Assembly (NCBI RefSeq): GCF_020165195.1
Contig: NZ_JAIUHR010000009.1
Span: 62,001 to 126,000 of the forward strand
Direction of reading: 5' to 3'
DNA from: Mesorhizobium sp. CA14
GTDB taxonomy: Bacteria; Pseudomonadota; Alphaproteobacteria; Rhizobiales; Rhizobiaceae
Length of the DNA: 64,000 nucleotides
Numbering within the stretch: the first letter of the stretch is position 1; the number at the start of each line of letters is the position of its first letter. The notes beneath the pieces were generated by a model. That model did not search any database and was not told the origin of the DNA. It worked only from the letters and a program-made list of their open reading frames with translations. Position numbers and translations under genes: made by a program. Shown here piece by piece: positions 53,538 through 63,176 of the stretch.

Positions 53538-54809
53538 TCAAGCGCGTGGCATCGTCAGCCCCAGCGCTTCGACCATCGCCGGGTCGAGCGCGCGCGTGGT
53601 GTCGTCCATCATGCCCATGCCGTCGAACAGGTCCCAGAATGCCCAGGCAAAGCCGAAGGCCTCGGCGCTCTGCCGGACATCGGCGATGTAGCGGGCGCGG
53701 TCGGGATTGGGCGCGGCGGTGTAGCGGGCATCGGTGCGCAACGCGCCGAACTCGCCCATGATGATGCGCTCGCGCGCGACGTCGTGAGCTTCCGCCCAGT
53801 CGCCCACCTGCTTGAGATAGCCATCGATGAAGCGGCGGTCGGGTTGCGCATCGAAATAGACTTTGAGCACCTTTTCAGTCTCTTCATAGGCGGCTTTCTT
53901 GGCCTCGTCCGACCTCTCGGAATCCTGCGCCATCCTTGCTCTGACCGAGGCCAAGGTCCTTTCCAGCGTTCCGGCGGAAGCCGGCCATGGCACGTTGTTC
54001 AGCGCGCGGTAGACCGGCTCGCGCATCCATGGCGCGCCCTGATGGCTGAACAGATAGGGTTCATAGAAGTGGAAGGTGAACAGGATCGGCTCGAAATCCG
54101 CCAGCGGTGCCGGATCCAGCGCGGTCAGTCCGCGCACCATCGAGCCGCAGCCGCCGGTGACGAGCAGCGGCAGCTTGCGCGCCGAGCCCCGCGCTGCGCT
54201 CAGCAGCGCCGCCTGGACCTCGGGCCACAACCCGGAGGCACAGTCCTGCGGCGGCTCGTTGACCGGCTCCAGCGCGATCCTGCCGGGCGCCATGTCCGCC
54301 AGCATGCCGGCAACCTCGCCGACGAAGACCTGGTAGCGCGTGAATTCCGGCGCCGCGGTGCTCGAATACATGCGGTCGGGATTCCAGTAATGCGTGGCGC
54401 CGTTGGCCTGCACGTTGACGATGACGGCAAGATCGGCTGCGAGCGCCGCCTCGACCGCCGCACTCAGCATCGCCATCAGCTTGGCGCGCTGGCCCGCGTC
54501 GGCTGCCAGGAATGGGCCCGGATCGACAGGCAGGCGGATGAAGTCGAGCCCGCTGGCGCGCAGCCGGGCAAGGTCGGCCGGCGTCGGCACCGGCCGCTGC
54601 GGCTGGAAGGGCGGGCAGTCATAGTCGGTGCGGGGCGCCGGAAATTCGCGCGTCAGGGCAAACCACGGCCAGGTGTTGACCCCGCGCCTGAAAGGCCATG
54701 CGCCGGCGGCTCGCGCTTGAGATACGAGCAGTGGAACCGCACTCGCCAGTGGTGCTGTTGCCGCGACCAGCGCCGCGCCGAGGATCCGGCGGCGCGACCA
54801 GCCGGTCAT
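53538..54809 (-). CDS. Glycoside hydrolase family 5 (cellulase-like) protein, secreted by Tat
   Basis: 423 residues. A signal sequence of Tat type (MTGWSRRRILGAALVAATA) with cleavage near ARA. GH5 features: GVNTWPWFALTREFP, LDFIRLPVDPGPFL, the acid/base Glu in IALEPVNEPP (about 197) and the nucleophile Glu in IIMGEFGAL (about 359). It hydrolyses beta-glycosidic bonds in the periplasm, probably trimming or releasing the exopolysaccharide. It overlaps the start of no other gene; the glycosyltransferase gene upstream in transcription ends at 54806, overlapping the ATG by four bases, so both are in one operon. Confidence 0.87.
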   Translation of the reverse strand: MTGWSRRRILGAALVAATAPLASAVPLLVSQARAAGAWPFRRGVNTWPWFALTREFPAPRTDYDCPPFQPQRPVPTPADLARLRASGLDFIRLPVDPGPFLAADAGQRAKLMAMLSAAVEAALAADLAVIVNVQANGATHYWNPDRMYSSTAAPEFTRYQVFVGEVAGMLADMAPGRIALEPVNEPPQDCASGLWPEVQAALLSAARGSARKLPLLVTGGCGSMVRGLTALDPAPLADFEPILFTFHFYEPYLFSHQGAPWMREPVYRALNNVPWPASAGTLERTLASVRARMAQDSERSDEAKKAAYEETEKVLKVYFDAQPDRRFIDGYLKQVGDWAEAHDVARERIIMGEFGALRTDARYTAAPNPDRARYIADVRQSAEAFGFAWAFWDLFDGMGMMDDTTRALDPAMVEALGLTMPRA

Positions 54810-56017
54810 GCGTGCTTGGCGCGGTCGGCTTTCGCCGGCACGGCGGTGGCAACGCCGAGCTGCCGCAGCGCTTCCTTCTCATACGCTGTGAGAACGTCTT
54901 CCCAGCGGAAGGCCTCGCGAGCGCGTGCCCGCGCCGCCTTGCTGCAGCGCGCCACCAGCGCGTCGTCGGCCAGCGCCTCGTCGATCCGTTGGCTCAGGCT
55001 GTCCGTGTCGTTGAAATATATCGCCGCATCGCCGGCGACCCAGCGATTGTAGCGGTTGTCATGCGCGATCACCATGTTGCCGGCGGCAAGCGCCTCGACC
55101 AGCGAGGGGTTGGTGCCGCCCACCGTGTGGCCGTGCATATAGGCGCGCGCATGGTAGCGCAGCGCCTTCACCGTCGCCTGGTCGTAGATCGCGCCCGGCA
55201 TCATCACCACCGAACCTGCCGCTTCGCTCACCGCGCGGTGATAGGGGATCTCGTCGTTGAGCGTACCCAGCACGACCAGCTTCATCTCGCCCCGGTCGCG
55301 GCGGCGGAAGGCTTCGATGATCGGCAGGATGTTGTTGTCGGGTTCGATCCGCGCGATCGAGACCAGATATTTGCCGGGCTCGAGCCCAAGCGCGCGAATG
55401 GGTTCCTCCGGAGCCGAGGTCACCGGGTCCGCGCCGTAAGCAATGGTGGCGATGGCGCTGCGCGGCCGCCTTGTCGCCAGGTGATCGGCGATCGCCGGGT
55501 GGTCGGCCACAAGCCGGTGCGAAAGCCACGCGCCGATCCATTCGTTGAGCCAGAACCAGGTGCGCGCCGCCGGTCCCCATTTCGGCCGCCTCCACTCGAT
55601 GCCGTCCATATTGGTGATGATCTTGCGCCGCATGAGCCTGAGCCAGGTCAGGAAAACGGCGCCGTTATAGCCGAGCACCAGGCACACGCCCGGCCGCCTG
55701 GCGGCATCGAGCACGCATTGCCAGTCGAATTCCAGCGTCGCGCGCGGACCCCTGGAGGCGACCTCGATGGTGATGAGCTCGATCCCGCGCCAGGTCTCGC
55801 TCGTCACCCTTTGGCCGACGCGCTCGACCTCTTTTTGGCAATAGACACCGACCTTCCAGCCGCGTCCGGCCAAAAAAAGCGCCAGCCGCTCGGCGAAGGT
55901 CTCGAAGCCGCCGTGAGAAGCCGGAATGCCGCGTGTCCCCAGGATGAGGATCGAAGGCCTTTCGATCAGCTTGGAAGGTCGTTCCGGTTTCAAAATAGAA
56001 GGTCGTTCCGGTTTCAA
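54806..56017 (-). CDS. Glycosyltransferase with DUF1972 N-terminal domain
   Basis: 403 residues. DUF1972 domain (rhamnosyltransferase-associated) starts SILILGTRGIPASHGGFETF, followed by a GT-B C-terminal half with KYLVSIARIEPDNNILPIIE and the donor-binding region HGHTVGGTNPSLVEALAAG. It transfers a sugar from a nucleotide donor onto the growing repeat unit in the cytoplasm. No ATG precedes the domain in frame; the start is one of the TTG codons within a 24-base tandem repeat that adds the residues KPERPSIL and KPERPSKL. The first gene of the unit with GH5, divergent from the gene at 56372. Confidence 0.85.
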   Translation of the reverse strand: MKPERPSILKPERPSKLIERPSILILGTRGIPASHGGFETFAERLALFLAGRGWKVGVYCQKEVERVGQRVTSETWRGIELITIEVASRGPRATLEFDWQCVLDAARRPGVCLVLGYNGAVFLTWLRLMRRKIITNMDGIEWRRPKWGPAARTWFWLNEWIGAWLSHRLVADHPAIADHLATRRPRSAIATIAYGADPVTSAPEEPIRALGLEPGKYLVSIARIEPDNNILPIIEAFRRRDRGEMKLVVLGTLNDEIPYHRAVSEAAGSVVMMPGAIYDQATVKALRYHARAYMHGHTVGGTNPSLVEALAAGNMVIAHDNRYNRWVAGDAAIYFNDTDSLSQRIDEALADDALVARCSKAARARAREAFRWEDVLTAYEKEALRQLGVATAVPAKADRAKHA

Positions 56018-56021
56018 AATA
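55974..56021. repeat. 24-base tandem repeat at the start of the glycosyltransferase gene
   Basis: Two exact copies of GAAGGTCGTTCCGGTTTCAA plus AATA (55974-55997 and 55998-56021). The unit is eight codons, so the repeat keeps the frame and lengthens the N-terminus. Confidence 0.85.
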
Positions 56022-56371
56022 AAGGAATCCCCGGGGTCCGGTCATGGTTGTTGTTGCGTCACTGACACGCCCAGCAACTTGCGTGCCAGGGTACCCCCAA
56101 GGCGAATACTCGCATGAAGGTGTAAAATTTCTCTTCAGAAAGCTTGGCTTGCTTCATTATCGGTCAACTTTCGCGGCGTATCTGTACCGATACGGGGCAC
56201 GGCCGGGGTTCAGGGGTCGCAGCAGGGCATTCACGAACCCGGCACAATCCTTGCTCCCGAGCCTCCAGTGGCCATCGCCGGGTAGAGCGGCGTGCGGATT
56301 TGGCATGAAGTTTCTTCCGCGCTTGAGGTCCGGTGCTGAGCGGACTCGGGGTGCAAGGTGGAAAGATAGTG

Positions 56372-57556
56372 ATGCGCATTGCCTGCGTTCATCAGGGCTA
56401 TGAGCTCTATGGTTCGGACCGCAGCTTCGCGGAGAGCGTGGCTGCGCTGCGCGCCGCGTTTCCGGCCGCCGAGATCGAAGTCGTGCTGCCGCGCGAGGGG
56501 CCGATTGTCGATATCCTCAAGCCGCATGCCAGCCGTATCGTGTTCGAACCGCTGTGGGTGCTCAGGCGCCAGGCGATGCTCAGGCTCGCCACCGTCGAGA
56601 TGGCGCGGCTGCCGGCGGCGCTGTGGCGCGCCTGGCGGCGCATGCGGGGCAGCGACCTGACCTATATCAACACCTCGATCATCGTCGATTATGCGCTGGC
56701 CGCGCGGCTTTTGCCGCGCAAGGCTCTGCTGCACATCCACGAGATTCCCGAGGGCATCCTGCGCAAGGTGCTTGTCGCCTTGATGCGCTGGAGCAAGGCC
56801 GACCTGATCTTCAATTCACGTGCCACGCGCGCCACCTTCGGCGACCCGTCGATCATCGATGCCAAGGGACGGCGCACGCATGTCGTCTATAACGGCGTCG
56901 CCGGGCCGGCGGCCGCCCTGCCGACGACCTATGACGGCAACCGGCCGCTCAAGGTCCTGCTGCTTGGTCGCGTCAACCGCATCAAGGGACAGGAGGTGCT
57001 GCTCGAAGCGGTCGCCTCGCTCCCCGCTGCGTTGCGCGACCGTGTAGAGGTCCGCCTCGTCGGCGGCGCCTTCGAAAGCGTCGAGCGCGAGAAGGCACTG
57101 GCCGAGCTGGTTGGGCGCATAGGCCTGACCGGGCATGTCGAGGTGCTGCCATTCGTCGCCGACCCCGCCGACCACTATCGCTGGGCAGATATCGTGGCGG
57201 TGCCATCGCGCCGCCCGGAATCGCTTGGTCGCGTCGCCATCGAAGCAATGGGCTGGGGACGGCCGCCGCTGGTGTCGGCGATCGGCGGGCTGATGGAAGT
57301 GGTGGCGGACGGCGAGACCGGCTGGCATGTGCCGCCCGGCAACGCCGCCGCCCTTGCCGGCAAGCTCACGGAGATCATCCTGCGGCCGGACCTCTGGCGC
57401 GGCTTCGCCGCTGCCGGCCGGGCACGCTATGACGCGGTGTTCAGCGAACATATCGCCGCCGCCGCGATCGTGGCGATCGTGGCCGACAAGCTGAAGGCTG
57501 CAACGCCGCGACAGGGGCGGGCGCACATTGCCGGCCAGGCGGAGACGAGCCCGTGA
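56372..57556 (+). CDS. Glycosyltransferase family 4 protein
   Basis: 394 residues from the ATG at 56372 (GGAAAG upstream; a GTG lies one codon before). GT-B fold: IACVHQGYELYGSDRSFAES in the acceptor-side domain, HIHEIPEG, then LKVLLLGRVNRIKGQEVLLE and the donor site VPSRRPESLGRVAIEAMGWG with the EX7E motif. It adds a sugar to the lipid-linked intermediate. The 354-base region before it (56018-56371) is the divergent promoter area shared with the DUF1972 gene and shows no gene. Its end overlaps the flippase start (GTGA). Confidence 0.9.
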   Translation: MRIACVHQGYELYGSDRSFAESVAALRAAFPAAEIEVVLPREGPIVDILKPHASRIVFEPLWVLRRQAMLRLATVEMARLPAALWRAWRRMRGSDLTYINTSIIVDYALAARLLPRKALLHIHEIPEGILRKVLVALMRWSKADLIFNSRATRATFGDPSIIDAKGRRTHVVYNGVAGPAAALPTTYDGNRPLKVLLLGRVNRIKGQEVLLEAVASLPAALRDRVEVRLVGGAFESVEREKALAELVGRIGLTGHVEVLPFVADPADHYRWADIVAVPSRRPESLGRVAIEAMGWGRPPLVSAIGGLMEVVADGETGWHVPPGNAAALAGKLTEIILRPDLWRGFAAAGRARYDAVFSEHIAAAAIVAIVADKLKAATPRQGRAHIAGQAETSP

Positions 57557-58860
57557 AGTTCACCTTCCCGGGCCATCTGGTGCGGCGCCTCATGCTGATG
57601 ATCGGCGGCGAGGCGATGCAGAGCGGCTTCCATTTCGCCCTCAACATCGCGCTGCTGCATCTTCTGTCGGCGGAAGGCTACGGCCTCTTCGCGCTGGCCA
57701 TGGTGATGGGCGGCGTCGGCTTGTCTTACATCCGATCCCTCACCGCCGTTCCCGCCAGCATATGGATGAGCAAGAGCACCAACAGCGCCGGCGTCGACGC
57801 CCATGATGTAACCTTCGGATCGGCGGCGCTGGTGGTGGCGCTGCTGATGGGGCTGGGCACGGGATTGCTGATGCGCGTCCTGGGCGATCCGAACGGTATC
57901 GGCGCCGCCTGCTTCGTCTGCGCCTGGTCGCTGCGCAGCCATATGCGCACGGCATTCTTCGCACGCCGCATGCAACTCGTCGTCTCGATCAGCGACGCCC
58001 TGTTCACCGTCGCGGGCATAGTCCTCGCGGGGGCGGCGATCTGGTTTTTCACGGATGCGCTTCAGGCCACCTTCTACGCGCTTGCCGCGGCCAATATCGT
58101 CGGCATCGCCGTGCTGGTGAGACTGGCGCGCCGCAGGCTGCGCATCTCCTTCCGCGCGCCGACCTGGCGGCGCTATGCAAAGCTATGGCCGCAGCTCTGC
58201 TGGTCAGGGTTCAGCGCCACCACCACCAACATCCAGGGGCAATCCCTGGCGCTGCTGGTCGCGGGCATCGCCGGGCCCGCCGCTTACGCGCCGTTGGCGG
58301 CGGTGCTGGTGCTGTTTGCGCCGCTGCGCATTTCCAGCCTTGCCTTCTCCAACATGGCGCAGCCGGAACTGGCAAAGCTGGTGCGCAACAAAGAGTTCGA
58401 CCGCGTATGGGCGCAGGCCAAGATCTGGGCGCTCGTCATGGGTGTCGGCAGCCTGGCCTATGGCTGCGGTATCCTGTTCATCTTGCCGATGATCAAGTCC
58501 CAGGCCCTGCAGCATGCCTCGGTCGGCCTGATCGGAATTTTCGCCATCGCCAACTTTGTGCCGATCATGGCCTATGTGATGCCGCGCGTGGTCCTCGAGA
58601 TCGTCGGCGATTTCCGCATCGTCGCCTTCATCACCATGGCCGGCGCGATCGTCGGACTCGCGACGATCGGCATCCTGTTGGCCGTCGCGCCGTCGACTTG
58701 GTCGCTGGCCGGTGCCGCGGTGTCCGAGACCTTTGTGCTCGTGGCTTCATGGTATTTCGCGGCCAACCGCATGTGGAACCTCAAGCATCCGAGCAAGCAG
58801 CGCCCCACGATGGTCGGCGCCTGGCGCCGCGCGGCGACGCTCGCCGTGCAGCGACGATAG
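57553..58860 (+). CDS. Oligosaccharide flippase (Wzx/lipopolysaccharide biosynthesis protein)
   Basis: 435 residues, start GTG at 57553 overlapping the preceding stop by four bases. Twelve or so hydrophobic segments distributed over the whole length, with the N-terminal FHFALNIALLHLLSAEGYGLFALAMV typical of polysaccharide flippases (MOP superfamily). It moves the lipid-linked repeat unit across the inner membrane for the VpsF-type polymerase. Co-transcribed with the GT4 gene before it and the acyltransferase after it, nine bases downstream. Confidence 0.87.
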   Translation: MKFTFPGHLVRRLMLMIGGEAMQSGFHFALNIALLHLLSAEGYGLFALAMVMGGVGLSYIRSLTAVPASIWMSKSTNSAGVDAHDVTFGSAALVVALLMGLGTGLLMRVLGDPNGIGAACFVCAWSLRSHMRTAFFARRMQLVVSISDALFTVAGIVLAGAAIWFFTDALQATFYALAAANIVGIAVLVRLARRRLRISFRAPTWRRYAKLWPQLCWSGFSATTTNIQGQSLALLVAGIAGPAAYAPLAAVLVLFAPLRISSLAFSNMAQPELAKLVRNKEFDRVWAQAKIWALVMGVGSLAYGCGILFILPMIKSQALQHASVGLIGIFAIANFVPIMAYVMPRVVLEIVGDFRIVAFITMAGAIVGLATIGILLAVAPSTWSLAGAAVSETFVLVASWYFAANRMWNLKHPSKQRPTMVGAWRRAATLAVQRR

Positions 58861-58869
58861 GAGAATGAT

Positions 58870-60096
58870 GTGGCAAGCCAGGCAATGCCGATGGCCGCAA
58901 TGACGACGGGCTTGGTTGACGGCGAGACCGCGGCGCACGCTGCCGGCGCCGCCAGCACCGCTTACGTGGCTGAGCTGCACACCAGCCTCGAAACGGCCAA
59001 GCCGCTCTGGCTGCGTCTCGAGGCGACGGGCGTGTGCACCGGCCACCAGCACTTCGCCTGGGCCGAGGGGATCGTCGAAGGGCTCCTGCCGCAAAAAGCC
59101 GACCTTGCGATCGTAGAAGTGAGGGATGCAGGCACGGGCGAGCCGAGGATGCTTGTACCGCTGATGCGGCGCCGCGCATTCCGCCATTGGGTGATCGAAT
59201 GGCTGAGCTGCGGAGTGTGTGACTATTCCGCGCCCTTGCTCGCCGACGCGACGCCGTGGACCAGGCAATCCGCCGAGGCCGCCTGGGCGGCGGTGCTTTC
59301 CGTGCTGCCGCCGGCCGACCGCATCCACATCGTCGGCATCCCGAAAGAGGTCGGCGGCGTCGCCAATCCCTTGGCGCTGCTGTCGCCGGCGCGCGACTCC
59401 ATCCACTCGCATTACGGCATCGCCATGGATGGCGACGCCGAAACCGTCGTCAAGCGCATCTGCCGCCCGTCCTTCGTCAAGGCGCTCAACAAGGATCTGC
59501 GCCGGCTCGATCGCAATGGCGGCCTGGCGCTGGTGGAAGCAGACACGCCGGCCCTTGTCGACTCCATCTTCGGGAAGCTGGTCGAGATGCGGCTCAGCCG
59601 CTTTCGCGAGCTCGGCCGGTTCGATCTGCTGGCGCAGCCGCCGGTCCTCGATTTCTACCGCAGGGCCGCGCATCGCGGCCTGACCGACGGTTCGGTGCGG
59701 ATCTTCGGCCTGCGCGCCGGAGACGTGATAGTCGCGGTCCAATATCTGGCGGTCCATCTGGGCACCTTGCACGCGCTGCTTGTCGCGATCGATCAGGGCG
59801 CTGTGCCTAATGTCTCGCCCGGACTTTGCATCATGGGCGAGCTGATCAAATGGGGCCGCGGGCAGGACTTCGACTATTTCGACCTGTCTGTCGGCAACCA
59901 GAGCTACAAGGAACATATGGGCGCAGTGAAGTCGGTTCTGTCCGAACTTTGCTACGGCATCACGCCGAAGGGCGTAGCGGCGAGCGAGGCCATCAAATAC
60001 CGCGGCCGCGGCGTCGCCTTCGTGCGCGACAACCCGCGCCTGTTCAAGATCGCGCAGGAATTCATGCAGCGCTGGCGGCGGCTGCGGGCGCGGTGA
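58870..60096 (+). CDS. GNAT-family acyltransferase, BioF2/CelD-like
   Basis: 408 residues from the GTG at 58870 (AGGAG at six bases). The conserved FemAB-like double GNAT fold: VLSVLPPADRIHIVGIPKEV in the first half; KALNKDLRRLDRNGGLALVE, then RIFGLRAGDVIVAVQYLAVH and FDYFDLSVGNQSYKEHMG in the second. BioF2/CelD members attach acyl groups to sugars of exported polysaccharides, so it probably decorates the repeat unit. It is last in the GT4-Wzx-acyltransferase operon. Confidence 0.83.
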   Translation: MASQAMPMAAMTTGLVDGETAAHAAGAASTAYVAELHTSLETAKPLWLRLEATGVCTGHQHFAWAEGIVEGLLPQKADLAIVEVRDAGTGEPRMLVPLMRRRAFRHWVIEWLSCGVCDYSAPLLADATPWTRQSAEAAWAAVLSVLPPADRIHIVGIPKEVGGVANPLALLSPARDSIHSHYGIAMDGDAETVVKRICRPSFVKALNKDLRRLDRNGGLALVEADTPALVDSIFGKLVEMRLSRFRELGRFDLLAQPPVLDFYRRAAHRGLTDGSVRIFGLRAGDVIVAVQYLAVHLGTLHALLVAIDQGAVPNVSPGLCIMGELIKWGRGQDFDYFDLSVGNQSYKEHMGAVKSVLSELCYGITPKGVAASEAIKYRGRGVAFVRDNPRLFKIAQEFMQRWRRLRAR

Positions 60097-60193
60097 ATGG
60101 GCAAAGCGGGCCTGGCAAATTGACTCACATTCCGCTCTCCGCCATGCTTACGGGGCAGCCGCATCTTTAGCGGCAGCGTGTTCGAGTGAGGCC

Positions 60194-60418
60194 ATGGCCA
60201 GTCCCGTCGCCAGAGAAAAGTCCCGCCGCGCAGCGGTGAAGACCGCGCTCGAGCGCCACAAAGTCTATGTCACCGCGCAGCGCTTTTCCGGCGGCTCCTA
60301 CAGCGCCCGCGTGCTGGTCGACGGCGAGGCCTACTGGGTCGACGAGTTCCGGCTGAGCCAGCTCAGGCAAGGGCTCACGCCGGCGGAGCTGGAACTGACG
60401 CCGGCGATTGACGATTGA
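60194..60418 (+). CDS. Small hypothetical protein, 74 residues
   Basis: Basic N-terminal helix (REKSRRAAVKTALERHKVYV) followed by a short beta-rich core with SYSARVLVDGEAYWVDEFRL and an acidic end. No membrane segment. I do not recognise the family. Lies 97 bases downstream of the acyltransferase gene and upstream of repeat elements and ligD. Confidence 0.6.
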   Translation: MASPVAREKSRRAAVKTALERHKVYVTAQRFSGGSYSARVLVDGEAYWVDEFRLSQLRQGLTPAELELTPAIDD

Positions 60419-60462
60419 TCCAAATCCCTTGCTTCGCCGCGATGTAGGAAAATCTGAAATGC

Positions 60463-60648
60463 TGGCGGGACAGCACCCCCCTCTGTCCTGCCGGACATCT
60501 CCCCCTCAAGGGGGGAGATTGGCTGTCACGCCGGCTTTCGCCAATCGCCGACGGTGTAAGGGGAGCGCGGGCGCGCGGTCTGCTAATCTCCCCCCTAGAG
60601 GGGGAGATGTCCGGCAGGACAGAGGGGGGCGCGAAGGAACGAGGCGTT
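60463..60648. repeat. Palindromic intergenic repeat, family B (copy 2)
   Basis: CACCCCCCTCTGTCCTGCCGG then CATCTCCCCCTCAAGGGGG on the left; ATCTCCCCCCTAGAGGGGGAG then ATGTCCGGCAGGACAGAGG on the right. The arms are near-perfect inverted copies about 60 bases apart. It has the same modules as 21907-22087 but the arms are in the opposite order. It fills the 265-base gap before ligD. Confidence 0.87.
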
Positions 60649-60683
60649 TGCCATTGTCCCGTCTGCGCCTCGGCACTTAGTCT

Positions 60684-63176
60684 ATGCCCGCCAACCTCAA
60701 ACCCTACCGCGCCAAGCGCGAATTCTCCCGCACCCCCGAGCCCGCAGGCAGCCTTTCCGCCGACGGTTCCAACCGCTTCGTCGTGCACAAGCACCACGCC
60801 ACCGCCGACCATTACGATCTGCGCCTTGAAGTCGGCGGCGTCCTGAAGAGCTGGGCCGTCCCGCGCGGGCCCTCGCTCAACCCCGCCGACAAGCGTCTCG
60901 CCGTCGAGACCGAGGACCATCCGATCGAATACATCGATTTCGAGGGCGTCATCCCGGAGGGCGAATATGGCGGCGGGCCGATGATCGTCTGGGACACCGG
61001 CACCTGGGCGCCGATGGAGGATGTCGAAAAAAGCCTCAGGACCGGCGCCTTCAAGTTCCGGCTGGCCGGGCAAAAACTCAATGGCGGATGGATGCTGACC
61101 CGGCTGAAGCCGAAGCCCGGCGAGGATGAGAGCAAGAAGAACTGGCTCTTGTTCAAGGAGCGCGACCTCGCTTCCGACACCACGCTCGACATCCTCGAGG
61201 CACGGCCGGAGAGCGTGAAGTCCGGCCGCCACATTGAAGAACTGGCGGCGCCGCCGAAGAAGACGGAACGCCTGCCGCCAAAGCGTGGCTCGCTGAAGCC
61301 CGGTGCGCTGCCCGGCGCCGTCAAGGCTGACCCGCCGAGCCGCATCGAGCCGCAGCTCGCCACGCAGGTGTCGAAGCCGCCAGGCAGCGACGATCCCGCG
61401 GAGCGCACCGACCAACTCTGGCTGCACGAGATCAAGTTCGACGGCTACCGCACCATGGCGCATGTCGTGGATGGCGAGGTGCGGCTGATCACCCGCGGCG
61501 GCATCGACTGGACCAAGCGTTATGGCGATCTTCCGCAGGCTTTTTTGCGACTGCCGGTCGCCCAAGCGATCATCGACGGCGAGATCATGGTGCTCGACGA
61601 TAAGGGCATCTCGCGCTTCGCGCTGCTGCAGGATGCGCTGGCCGAAGGTGCCGGCTCAAAACTGCATTTCTATGCCTTCGACCTGCTGCATCTCGACGGC
61701 TGGGACTTGCGCAAGGCGCCGCTGCAAAGGCGCAAAGCGCTGCTTGCCGAACTGCTCGCCGGCCAGGCCGCCAACGCCGCCATCCAGTATAGCGACCATG
61801 TCGAGGGTGACGGGCGCGGGCTGTATGAACAGGCGACGGAACTTGGACTCGAAGGCGTCGTCTCCAAACGCGCCGACGCCATCTACCAAAGCGGTCGAAC
61901 CAAGAGCTGGACCAAAATCAAGGCGCTCGAGAAAGACGACTTCGTCATCGCCGGCTACACCGTCTCCGATCGGGCGGAAGGGCTGGCGGCGCTCGGCATG
62001 GCCGAGTTCGTTGATGGCGAATTGCACTATCGCGGCAAGGTCGGCACCGGCTTCGACCGCGATATGGCGACAGACCTGCTGGCCCGACTGGAGCGGTTGA
62101 CCGCTGGCGCCAGCCCGCCTGAAGGCGTGCCGCGCGAGATCATGCGCGAGATGCACTGGGTTAAGCCGCTGCTGTCGGCCCGCATCCACTATTCGAACCG
62201 CACCGGCGACAATGCGATCCGGCACGGCGTCTTCCGCGGGTTGCGCGATGTCGGCGGGCTGACCACGCCGGTGCCGGTCAAGCGAAGGCGGCTGATCGCC
62301 GAATCCGATCTCGCCACTATCTGGGTCACCAATCCGGAGCGGCGGCTGTTCGGCAAGACCGGGCCCACAAAACTCGACATCGCCGTCTATTACGCGTTGG
62401 TCGGCGATTTCATGCTGCCGCATATCATCGGCCGGCCGGTTTCGCTGGTGCGCTGCCCGACCGGCAAGCCGCAGGACTGTTTCTTCCAGCGCCACGCCTT
62501 CACCGGCATGCCGCCTTCGGTTGCCGTGTTCGAGTCGATCAATTCGGAAGGCGAGACGAAAACCTATCTCTCGGTCGAGGACGCCAAGGGTTATCTGGCG
62601 CTGGCGCAATTCGGCGTGGTGGAATTCCACACCTGGGGAACGCACCGGTCAAAACTCGACAAGCCCGACCAGATCGTCTTCGACCTCGACCCGGGCGAGG
62701 GGATTTCCTGGCGCGAGGTGGTGGAGGCCGCCGTCCACATCAAGGGCGGGCTGGAGAGCCTGGGACTGATGCCATTCGCCAAAACCTCGGGTGGCAAAGG
62801 CATCCACATCACCGTGCCGGTGACCCGAAAGCAGAACTGGAAGAAGCTGCATCAGGCCTCGAGCGCGATTTCGACTTTGCTCGCTGCAACCGCGCCCGAC
62901 ACCTTCACCACCACGATGGGCAAGGAAAACCGCAAGAAGCGCATCTTCATCGACTTCCACCGCAACGCTCGCGGCCACACCTCCGCCGCGCCCTATTCGC
63001 TGCGCGCCCGCACCAATCTGCCGGCCTCGACGCCGGTGAGTTGGACCGACCTGGAGACCATCGACGCACCGGAGGACCTGAACTACGCCTCGCTGCCGGG
63101 GCTGTTGGAGACGTCTGGCGATCCCTGGGCGGACATCGACCAGGCGGCGCGGGATTTGCCGGTGTTTGAGCGCTAG
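60684..63176 (+). CDS. ligD: ATP-dependent DNA ligase LigD, three-domain (phosphoesterase, ligase, polymerase)
   Basis: 830 residues, domain order phosphoesterase-ligase-polymerase as in Pseudomonas LigD. The 3'-phosphoesterase domain (about 20-190) has KHHATADHYDLRLEV. The ligase domain (about 225-510) has the adenylation motif HEIKFDGYRT with Lys251 as the AMP acceptor and EGVVSKRADAIY. The primase/polymerase domain (about 545-830) has the metal-binding FDLDPGEG (Asp667, Asp669). It repairs double-strand breaks by non-homologous end joining with Ku, encoded 401 bases downstream. The gap to Ku is filled by two unrelated repeats, so the genes may be separately transcribed. Confidence 0.95.
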   Translation: MPANLKPYRAKREFSRTPEPAGSLSADGSNRFVVHKHHATADHYDLRLEVGGVLKSWAVPRGPSLNPADKRLAVETEDHPIEYIDFEGVIPEGEYGGGPMIVWDTGTWAPMEDVEKSLRTGAFKFRLAGQKLNGGWMLTRLKPKPGEDESKKNWLLFKERDLASDTTLDILEARPESVKSGRHIEELAAPPKKTERLPPKRGSLKPGALPGAVKADPPSRIEPQLATQVSKPPGSDDPAERTDQLWLHEIKFDGYRTMAHVVDGEVRLITRGGIDWTKRYGDLPQAFLRLPVAQAIIDGEIMVLDDKGISRFALLQDALAEGAGSKLHFYAFDLLHLDGWDLRKAPLQRRKALLAELLAGQAANAAIQYSDHVEGDGRGLYEQATELGLEGVVSKRADAIYQSGRTKSWTKIKALEKDDFVIAGYTVSDRAEGLAALGMAEFVDGELHYRGKVGTGFDRDMATDLLARLERLTAGASPPEGVPREIMREMHWVKPLLSARIHYSNRTGDNAIRHGVFRGLRDVGGLTTPVPVKRRRLIAESDLATIWVTNPERRLFGKTGPTKLDIAVYYALVGDFMLPHIIGRPVSLVRCPTGKPQDCFFQRHAFTGMPPSVAVFESINSEGETKTYLSVEDAKGYLALAQFGVVEFHTWGTHRSKLDKPDQIVFDLDPGEGISWREVVEAAVHIKGGLESLGLMPFAKTSGGKGIHITVPVTRKQNWKKLHQASSAISTLLAATAPDTFTTTMGKENRKKRIFIDFHRNARGHTSAAPYSLRARTNLPASTPVSWTDLETIDAPEDLNYASLPGLLETSGDPWADIDQAARDLPVFER

